A stretch of DNA of 64,000 nt from the NCBI GenBank assembly GCA_023213395.1, contig CM041465.1:224633741-224697740 (forward strand). Reading direction: 5' to 3'. Made by a program: the position numbers and the translations under genes. Numbering within the stretch: the first letter of the stretch is position 1; the number at the start of each line of letters is the position of its first letter. Source of the DNA: Cycas panzhihuaensis (Eukaryota; Cycadophyta). Under the pieces are notes generated by a model. It had not been told where the DNA came from and did not search any database. It worked only from the letters and a program-made list of their open reading frames with translations. This document shows, piece by piece, positions 55,716 to 64,000 of this stretch.

Positions 55716-56186
55716 TGAAGCGATCAACTTCTTCTATTACTATTATTTTTCTGAATTTCTATGAAGAGTTCGTTGAAAATTACTAATGATAACAAAAAGT
55801 ACAATATTGAAAGAAAAAAGAGTAAATACACCAATCAAGTTTATGGGGAATGCAGTCCATAGGGCTAGCCAGTATGATTATCGATATGTCCAATTCACCC
55901 AATACCATGTTTGAGATGGCCAATCCTCTTCGAGGCGAGGTTACCTCCAGAAATTGCAGCCCAATGGGTGAGCTAACCACAGCCCTAAAATTGAGTTTAT
56001 GCTAAGAAGAACAAATCCTGAATGATGTATGGAATGGGGGCTCCAACCCCTATATATAGTGGCATTTAATCTTCTAAAGGAAGTCGTCCAAAACTAGGAT
56101 AGTTCACTGGAAATAAACCATGAATGAAGTCGGCCAAAAGACAAGCTATAACTGGTCAAAATAGGAGGGAAATTAGGGATGTAACA
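55716..56186 (-). repeat. Gypsy-4 5' LTR
   Basis: 471 bp, partner of 50664-51134. Confidence 0.95.
56051..56058 (-). promoter_or_regulatory. TATA box of the Gypsy-4 5' LTR
   Basis: TATATATA, also present at the matching place of the 3' LTR. Confidence 0.6.
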
Positions 56187-56468
56187 CAATCTATATATTG
56201 AGACCAATTCTCATGTATGTAGATATGGTAATATGTGTAGTGTTATGCTGTTAGTTTGCTAATCAAGCATTCTTTCTTATTTGGAGATTGGATCAATTCC
56301 TTCTCCTCCATATTGGTTTCCTTATGCTTGTGATCTCTATGCTCGTGCTTGCTCATAGTGTTCTTCTCCATGCTAGCTCTCAATAGATGCTATTCATCTT
56401 TATTCTCATAGCATTTTCTCCTCTCTTTTAAATCCTTAAGGCCTTAGACTTAATGCCGATTCTCAACA
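56187..56468 (+). repeat. Copia-4 3' LTR, part 3
   Basis: Runs to ATTCTCAACA. The last 178 bp match the truncated 5' LTR. Confidence 0.88.
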
Positions 56469-58427
56469 AAGGGTGCATGAATCACAAGATGTTGTCTTTG
56501 CAGAAGACAATAATGAATTGGATCTTAGTCAAATCCAATTTCCTCAAAGTAAAGTTGTAGTTGAGGATCCAGATCCCACTGGTCCTTCAACATCATATTT
56601 ACTAAGCTCTTCCTCAGTGCCTTCTACAACTTCTTCGCCACCTTCTAGATCATTAACAAGTACTTCAAGCCCCAATGACAACACTACAAAAACTTCAAGA
56701 ATATAAGAATCTATTCAACTCTAAGATATTGAAGTCATTCTAATAACAAAGCAATTGCCAAGATGGTACATTCAAATTATTTCTAGTGCTCCACTGCCTC
56801 TAATTAATGCAAAGAGAAAATCCAAAATGCATCTCAACACCGATTTTGCACTTATGGATGAAGTGGTTTCTACTCTTGAACCTTCCACTTTTGAGGAGGT
56901 ATATAGTCATGAAAAGTGGAAGCTTGCAATAGATGCAAAAATTGAATTCATCCAAAAAAATGATACATGGGACCTTGTTGAATTGCCACCTAGCAATAAG
57001 CAATTGAGTATAAATGGGTACTCAAGACAAAATGTCATGTAGATGGGACAATGTTGTGTCACAAGGCTCTATTGGTTGCCAAAGGTTTTAAGCAATAGGA
57101 ATGCATAGACTATGAAGAAACATTTGCACCAATTTACTAATATGATTACAGTCAGATTTGTTACAACTATAACTACACAATGCAATTGGTTGATTTTTCA
57201 AATGGATGTCAAGAGAGCATTTCTCAATGGCGATTTAATAGAAGAAGTATACTTGAAACAACACCCTCCTTATGTTGCTCATGGCAGAGAGCAACTTTTT
57301 TGTTGTATAAAAAAGGCTTCATATGGCCTAAAGTAGGTACCAAGATCATGGTACTTTGAAATTAATGATTATTTTTAGAGACATGACTTTAGGTGCTCAT
57401 CATTAGATCCAAACTTATATATCAAAGCTTGAAGTAAGCAAATAACCATTGTTGTTCTCTATGTGGATGACTTGATAATCATAGGGAACGATACTAATAT
57501 GATTGAAAGTCTGAGGGAATCTGAAAAGTAGTTTTGAGATGGCTAACCTTGGATTGCTCCATTATTTTCCTAGCATGGAAGTTTGGCAACAATCTAGTAG
57601 CATTTTTATAACTCCAGCCAAGTACACAAAGGAGATCTTGCAGACGTTTAGAATGGAGGATTGCAAGTTATCTCCTACCCCTATGGAGATGGGAACAAAA
57701 TTGAAAAATGATGAGAAAGTGAAACCTTTTGATTCCAATTTCTATAGACAGCTTGTCGGTAGTCTCCTTTATCTTACTAACACTAAACTAGGCATAACGC
57801 ATGCTATTGGAATCTGTTTGAGGTTCATGTCTCAGCTCATTCAAACACATTAGAACATTGCAAAGATAATTCTTAGATTTTTGCAAGGTACTTTGCGGTA
57901 TGGACTACATTACAGTTGGAATGACAACCTTTATTTAGGAGGTTTTATAGATGCAGAGTGGGTAGGATGCCACGATAGCAGAATATTGACCTCAGGATAT
58001 TGCTTCAACTTGGGTTAGCATTAGCTTCTTGGAGTTGCAAGAAGCAACCAAATGTTTCTCTTTCATCTAGAAAAGCAGAATATAAAACTGGAGTCAGTGC
58101 AACCATTGAATCTATCTAGCTTAGAAGGATTTTTGTCGAGCTTGGATTTGAATAGACATAAAGCTTTACTATGACAATCGAAGCATACTCAAGATGGTTA
58201 GGAACCTTGTTTTCCATGTTTGTACAAAGCATATAGAGGTCCATCACCATTTCATTAGAGAATATGTGCAAGATGGTGATATGCAAGATGGTGATATCGA
58301 CCTTATTTACAAGCCCGCAGATCAACAGATTATTGGCATCTTTACCAAGGCACTTGATAGAAAGAAGCTTGAAAGATTCAAAGAGGGCTTGGGAGTTCGA
58401 CTTAATGCTCTAAACATCAAGGAGGGC
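56469..58427 (+). pseudogene. Copia-5: 3' half of a Copia pol
   Basis: Starts directly at the Copia-4 LTR end within the integrase C-terminal region (HESQDVVFAED, the counterpart of SRDVIFVED). A Ser-rich linker, WKLAIDAKIEFIQKNDTWDL, QMDVKRAFLNGDLIEEVYL, LYVDDLIIIGND, FYRQLVGSLLYLTNT and KHIEVHHHFIREYVQDGD follow. This is RT to the end of RNase H, with many stops and shifts. KLERFKEGLGVRLNAL ends it. It is a different Copia lineage or an older relative of Copia-3. Copia-4 probably inserted into it and the left part was then lost. Confidence 0.87.
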
Positions 58428-58830
58428 TGCTAGGATTTTACATTTAATCATTAAGTTGTGAATGTATTAAAGCACTTTTACTTAAAGTATAATGTGCACC
58501 TTTTCTCTAGAGATGCAACTTTAGGTTGTAACTTCTGGTTCATGTTCCCCACTTTCCTTATTGTGCATGTCATTGCATGAGCGACACTTGTCATAGCATG
58601 CATGCACTCTAGGGCATCCGCTCATATTATTTATTGGAGACATTTTCCCTTGTAATGTAACATGTAATATACACAATTGTAGAGGAGTTGTTGAATACAA
58701 GATTCTTGGAATGTAGAGGAATTCTACCTCCTCCATTATTTTATGCTTTGAGCTCATATGTGATTGTGATGTGCTCTCATCATTTCTATCTTTATGCATT
58801 TCGGATCTTATTTACGTTAAGAATTAAAGC
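58428..58830 (+). repeat. Copia-5 3' LTR
   Basis: Begins TGCTAGGATTTTAC after a polypurine run (AAGGAGGGC). The right end is uncertain because no partner exists. Confidence 0.55.
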
Positions 58831-60653
58831 TTAATTTCTCTTTCTATTGTTTACAATTGTCCCACTAATCAGTCCATCTTACTCTACCAAGAGGCTTTGG
58901 TACTAAATTCCAAATTCTCATTATACCCAAGTCTCATACTTTAAGGATGATGTGTTTAATTTATAAAGCAAAGCATGACAATGCAAGCTATCCTTTGGTA
59001 GATCAAAGCATAGGGGAATGATTAGAGATTATTTCTGCCCAAACTTTAACCATGGTTGCTTCTTTATCCTTAATCACCTAGTCACCATTAGAGGATATTA
59101 AAATTTTATCCACTTTGGAGAAAATACGGCGTTTTGTTGTTCTTTACTTACACCATATAAACCAAAGCTCTTTTTGAGATGTCTCTTATCACAAACCTCA
59201 TCCTCCATATTTTCAAAATCAACAATAGTATTAATTTAAAAATTGTTAATTAGGTTCCCACTAGAAGGTGAATTCATGCATAGCTTGGGAAGGAGAAGTC
59301 ACTTAGTAATACAACCCACAGTAAGGCATTCCTACATGCATTGTTCCTAGCTCTAGGCTAGAATTGTAGCTTGCATGACCACCCTTCCAATGCCCACTTT
59401 TCTTGTGGTAGTGCTCCCAGTCCAAATGTAGGAATGGTGTCCAAGACTACTTTTTGGATATGGGATGTTGCACACAATTGACCACACATATAAGCTCATC
59501 TTTGTTATGTACACTAGATTATTTTCGCCATGAAGGGGTAATCACTCTCACCAAAGGGCCAGGTGGGGGACCTTTTTCTTATAAGTGGTATTAATTAGTT
59601 ACCTTTAGATGGATAGTTAGTTATCTATTTAGAGACCCATGTCTTAAGGATGCAATTATTAAGGTTTTATATCTTACACAAGACATGCCAACATTACTCC
59701 TACCAAGTAGAGTTAATGTCAACCCATCACAATGGTGTTGTAATACTCATATGAGTTCTCTCTCAATGGTGCCACATGCCAAGAGGGGCAATAAGTGTGT
59801 ACTTGAGTACACAAGCATCCTGTTTATTAATTATATCCACCAAGTGATTTTCTTATTCCATTCCTTATTGGCTGCTTTAAGCATAGCAATGTGTAAAGTT
59901 ATGCCCATTTCAAACCCATATGAGTAAGAAACCATGCACACCCACATGCCCATGAGCTACTTCTTTAACTTGCTTCTTTAAGTGATTCTCCTCAAGCAAT
60001 GCATGCAATAGGGGCAATAGTTCTTCCTAACACGAGGGTAATTATTGAGTAGTTGCATCTTGCAAGCCATGGTTTCAATTTATTTTTTTAAGTTGTGGGT
60101 TTGCTATTAAATATTTCAATGTAGCATTCACACCCATGTTCCACCATTAAACAAAATCATAATACACCATGGCATAACTTCAATTTGCTGCTAAGAGAAA
60201 ACATAAAAGAACTCTTAAAGTTCATCAATTTAACTTGAAAATTCATAATTTCACAAGTCCATTCATTATGTATACCCATGCTCATTCTCATGACTCTATT
60301 AAGATGGTAATCAATCCTTGGTTATGTAGGATGCATTTATGTCTTGCATGTTAATTTTCTTTTAATAGATCCACAAGTACATGCACTAATGCCATAATAA
60401 GACCAATCAATTTCATAATGGTGACATTTCACTATGCATTATGAATTTTCCCTTCAATGGATGCATGCTAATGCATTTTTCTACATATGCTCATGAAACT
60501 ATCATACATAAACCAAATATGATTTGTGAGTGCATCCATACTGCTAAAATTCATTAAAGAACAATAATTCAGATTTAATGCTTGCATGACAATTATTCAT
60601 TAATCTTTACAGCACTTGTAATGCATATTTGTCATGGTTTCTTTGGGATTAAT
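58831..60653. other. Unassigned AT-rich sequence
   Basis: No coding or retroelement signal recognised in either strand. Confidence 0.6.
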
Positions 60654-61206
60654 TGTTAAACCTTATGTTTACATGTTAAGATTATGTACTTTATTTTTTA
60701 TGTAATATTTATACTTTTGTACTTTAGGGGTGACTTATCACTTAAGTGATAAAGTGCACACCCACATTCTTTCTAGTGACACAACATTGTCACTAAAGGG
60801 TCAAATGGACCCCCATGCACTTTTTCTCACTTGAGAGCTCTAAAAGGACACATGTCCTACATGCAAGGCATGTACCTTGGATGTTTGACACTTGTCAAAC
60901 ATCCAATGCCTTAGGTCTCTCATTTCACTCTATATAATGAGACCTCTCCTCATTGTTCTCATAGAGAGTTGGAGTTGTATTGTTATTCTATCAGTTTGCT
61001 AATCAAACTGTTATTCATTTGGAGGTTGGACCAATTCCAACCCCTCACATTTGATATCATTTTCTTGCTCCTTCATTTTCATGCTTTGTCTTGCTTATGT
61101 TTCATCTTAAGAGTATCATACTTGTTAGCATTTGTTGCTTTCTAGAACTAGAGTGAACCTAGCTTCTAGATCTTGGGATTGTAAGGCCATTAGGCCCTTT
61201 TTCACA
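60654..61206 (+). repeat. Copia-6 5' LTR
   Basis: TGTTAAACC...TTTTTCACA, similar to 29361-29857 with extra segments. TATATAA at 60931-60937. Confidence 0.9.
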
Positions 61207-61208
61207 TT

Positions 61209-61220
61209 TGGTATTAGAGC
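61209..61220 (+). other. Copia-6 primer-binding site
   Basis: TGGTATTAGAGC two bases after the LTR. Confidence 0.9.
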
Positions 61221-63690
61221 AAGAGGAGACTAGTTCCCTCATTACATTTGTTCTTTGCTCAAGGAGATTCAAAGAAGGGTTACAAACCCTTGGTGATGAC
61301 CTTCGCTCTCCGAAGGTGATCCAAGGTTTGCTAAGACCCATTTGTTCCAGGTTCAAGCTTCTGGAGTAGTATTGAAAGATGGAGCAAAGATATTTCTCAG
61401 ATCTGAATCCTTTCAGACCTTGTCTAGGGTGCAACACTCACTGTTTTTTTTTCAAAAATAGTGATTTTTTTTAATTATCTTACTTAAAAAAAATTATTCT
61501 TCTGTAATCCAAGGCAGATCTCAGGAGTTTTATGTGTTTTTTTTTGGACTAAAGGTCAGATCTTCAGTCACTGCACTCAGACTGTACCTATTTTTTCACT
61601 GTTTTGGGTCATTTTTTACTGACAGAGCAATTTTTTCTGAACAAAATCAATCGTGTCTACTTGCTGCCCCTTGTTCTAATCCTTGTTGCAGGGTTGGTGA
61701 ACATATTCAGTAGGCTCAAAGCCTCTGAAAATTTTCTGAGTAACTACACTCTACTGGGTATCTCTCAAACCCCACATAGAGCTCCAAAATATTTCTGGAG
61801 GGTGAGTAATGTGGTTGGAAGCCGTTGGAAGCACGTCCTTTCTCCCTGTGGGTGCCACGGAAACTGTACGGTGGCCGTACGCCACTCTAGTATGAGTGTG
61901 GCACCTGTTTCAGTCATCACCTGTTGAGCGCCCAGCCAAAGCATCTAACGGTTCGTTCTCTGTCTAGGAGCAGCGAGGGGAGCTCAAATCACAGATGAGC
62001 CTTTGTACCGGATGTGCGACCCTTGCCCTTGAATTTCATTAAGATCCGTCAAGCCTTCAACGGGATCGGGCCGCATGAGTCTCCACGGGAGCCGCCCGTG
62101 CCACCATCCATTTTTGCGTCTCGTTCCTTTCTTTGAAAATTTTCAAAAATTTTATCTTTATAAACTTTAGTTATATTATAAGGTATATTCTTAAGTTAAT
62201 AAACCTTTTATTCCTAAGTTTTCTTTCTTCACTTAAACTTATCACTAAAATCACTCTTAAGTCATTAAAAATCATTTTATTTTAATGCCTTTGTGATTTT
62301 TTCAGTTATTGACTTCACCTTAGCAAAAAGGAGGGACAAAATCGAGGTTTTCCAGTGTTTTCTCATATTAAGAGTGATATTTTTTTTCCTTTATTAAGCT
62401 AATTTTTAGTTGAGGCACCTTGCATGGTAACCTTAGCTTAATTTTTTCTTAAGGAAAAAATCACTTTTTTTATACTTTTTGGAGCTAAAAATCTACGTAG
62501 TACTTAGTGATCTCATTAAATCACTAATACTAAGTCAATCTCACTTCTTTGAAGATTAAAAATACTCTTGTTTAAGCATTTTCAAAGGCTCCCTGCGTGG
62601 TGTCCTTATCACACAAAGTTGCAAAAAAATTTGAATTTCAGCCTTTGTTTTTACACACTCAAAGCTTTATTTTACACTTATTTCATGTTTATAAGTGTTA
62701 GAAAGTCTTGTTGAAAGTGATTTTAAGTATTGATACCTTGTCAAAAGTTATATTTATCACTATTTCAACACTCTTTTTTTAAGGCACCTTGCACGGTGAC
62801 CTAGTGCCCTTGGTCTCAAAAAGGGGCTCAAGAATACTTCTTACTTAATAAAATCACTTCATTTTTTTGATCGTTGGGACTATTTTAAAGTCCCAACACT
62901 TGGTGCTTGGTGTCCTTATTTAGCAAGTGGTCTTCTTCTCCACTTTTAAGCATTAAAAGGAACCCACTTGTACTTTCATCACAAGGTTTTGCTTTACTTC
63001 TTTGAGTACTTAGCATTTTTTCCAAAGTACTTTTCTTGCGAAACTCATTGTACTCAAGCATCTTTCTTTACTTGGATCAGCATAAGCACTCTCACTTCAT
63101 TAAGTGCTCATTGTAAACAACACTTTAAGTGTTTATTTGATGTACTAGCTTGCTTCTTTTTGAAGCCTCTTTCATTGTAAGTTTAATCAAGCACTTTCAT
63201 AAGTACATCTTCCAAGTAAAAATAAATCTTAAGTTCACTTTAACCTTCTAAAAGTGACTTAAAAATCTTGTTGGAGAGGCAGGCCCGAAAAAGGTTCAAA
63301 CCTTGCCTCTGAAATAACCTTAAGCTTGGTGCATTCCCTAGGGGACCAACCGACCGTACGGTCAGTGCACGATAATTAAGGTTGCTTGAGGGAAAGGAGG
63401 TTCGAAAAGGGTGTTATTGGGGCTGTGAATCCTAAGGAAAGTATGGTACGTCCATGCAGATCAGCCCTACCTACCTTGTCCTAGATTTAGCTTTGCTAAC
63501 TGTTGGATCTCCTCTATAGATCAGGGTTGGACCAACTCGATAGCCTAGTCCTCCACCCCTCATCATTCAATTCAGTTGTTGGATCTTCTAGTAAGATCAG
63601 AACTGTTGGTTTTGTTATAAGGTGGAACTTAAGCGATGAAAGCTTTGAGTTTCCAAGTTATCTGCTAGCTTCAAGCCTTACAACTGAAAC
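61221..63690 (+). other. Copia-6 leader
   Basis: A GC-richer segment lies at about 61810-62125, with no recognised coding. Three copies of a GGCACCTTGCAyGGTGACCT-like motif occur at 62412, 62587 and 62781, then the hairpin module. Confidence 0.75.
62873..63363 (+). other. Conserved leader hairpin module, Copia-6 copy
   Basis: Hairpin 1: GTTGGGAC (62873-62880) with GTCCCAAC (62890-62897). Hairpin 2: GAGGC (63276-63280) with GCCTC (63305-63309). Hairpin 3: the perfect palindrome GACCGTACGGTC (63352-63363). Confidence 0.72.
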
Positions 63691-63691
63691 A

Positions 63692-64000
63692 TGGCTGCAA
63701 TTAACATGCTTAATGCATGCACCATTAGATTAACAGGACAAGATAACTATCAAGAATGGAAAAGGATCACTTAGAATCTTTTGATAATGAATGAATTTTG
63801 GGGTTATGTTTCTGGAAGGATATCCCAACCTGTACCTGTTATCAATGGTGATATAACTATTCAACCTGATGATGCTCTTGTTGCTGCTTGGGAAGCCAAA
63901 GATGAAATCGCTTTGGCATTCCTTCATATGATTGTTGATGTACATGTAGATCAAAATATTATATGTGCAAAAACTTCCAAGGAAGCATGGGACATTTTGT
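63692..64000 (+). pseudogene. Copia-6 gag, N-terminal part
   Basis: ATG at 63692 opens MAAINMLNACTIRLTGQDNY, nearly the same as Copia-3 gag. A TAG replaces a Lys-like codon at about 63773 (RIT-stop-NLLIMNEF). After that it reads in one frame through AAWEAKDEIALAFLHMIVDV to the window end, without the frameshift seen in Copia-3. Confidence 0.9.

Larger units (their letters stand above)
50664..56186 (-). mobile_element. Gypsy-4: chromovirus-type element in the Copia-4 3' LTR
   Basis: Two 471-bp LTRs (50664-51134, 55716-56186) bound a minus-strand element with a PBS, gag, protease, RT, RNase H, integrase, chromodomain and polypurine tract. Flanks TAATC and CAATC fit a target duplication with one change. 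The LTRs differ at about 10% of sites by eye. RT and protease keep their catalytic residues, and of the four Gypsies this has the best preserved RT. Confidence 0.95.
41595..56468 (+). mobile_element. Copia-4: element with both LTRs damaged and two nested insertions
   Basis: Only the last 178 bp of the 5' LTR survive (41595-41772). PBS, leader, a fused gag-start/integrase frame, RT, RNase H and polypurine tract follow. The 3' LTR is split into 46023-46147, 50516-50663 and 56187-56468 by NA and Gypsy-4. The element belongs to the Copia-3/Copia-6 family by its LTR start, leader hairpins and pol. Confidence 0.88.
60654..64000 (+). mobile_element. Copia-6: 5' part of a Copia-3 family element
   Basis: A 553-bp LTR, PBS, 2.5-kb leader and the start of gag run to the window edge. 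LTR palindromes, TATA region, leader hairpins and gag all match Copia-3, but the first two thirds of the leader do not. Confidence 0.92.

Noticed and set aside
58831-60653. Possible host gene between Copia-5 and Copia-6
   Set aside because: Only short open frames without domains or splice-consistent structure are visible.
61810-62125. GC-richer segment in the Copia-6 leader as a captured gene
   Set aside because: I translated both strands in part and found no family I recognise; kept only as leader composition.

Overview
This window is plant nuclear DNA of the repeat-dense kind found in very large genomes; a gymnosperm is plausible but not shown. I found no intact host gene. Almost everything that can be assigned is Ty1/Copia or Ty3/Gypsy LTR retrotransposon, in at least six nested or abutting groups. 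Most Copia, Gypsy and LARD-like copies use a primer-binding site (PBS) complementary to the 3' end of initiator-Met tRNA. The names Copia-1 to -6, Gypsy-1 to -4, NA and gag-pro are local labels.

Layout. 1-690: arm A of an inverted repeat (arm B 15391-16042). 3244-14316 (-): Copia-1 with 323-bp LTRs. Its leader (the stretch between PBS and gag) carries a fragment of a host DEG7-like protease gene, and Gypsy-1 (5848-11565, +, chromovirus, 539-bp LTRs) is inserted 10 bp before its gag start. 17238-23269 (-): Gypsy-2, inserted in the 3' LTR of the partial Gypsy-3 (23270-25667, -). 25668-28800 (+): partial Copia-2, whose leader holds an antisense fragment of glycyl-tRNA synthetase. 29361-36622 (+): Copia-3, a young copy (497/496-bp LTRs with three differences, perfect ATTCA target duplication) inserted into a minisatellite. 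37353-39822 (+): a gag-protease reading frame with four zinc knuckles, followed by a second gag-like frame and an LTR/PBS remnant to 41594. 41595-56468 (+): Copia-4, whose 3' LTR was hit twice, by a mostly non-coding LARD-like element NA (46148-50515, -) and by Gypsy-4 (50664-56186, -). 56469-about 58830 (+): Copia-5 3' half. 60654-64000 (+): start of Copia-6, same family as Copia-3.

How it fits together. Nesting order and LTR divergence agree where both can be read (Copia-1 about 10%, Gypsy-1 inside it about 7%; by eye). All four Gypsies are chromodomain chromoviruses. Copia-3, -4 and -6 form one family with leaders of about 1.9-2.5 kb. The 3' part of these leaders keeps three hairpins, one with paired compensatory base changes, which is the best candidate here for an undescribed functional RNA element. 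Two other Copia leaders have picked up host coding sequence, and the NA element carries about 1 kb of hairpin-forming tandem repeats. Nearly all reading frames are broken, so these are relics or copies mobilised in trans.
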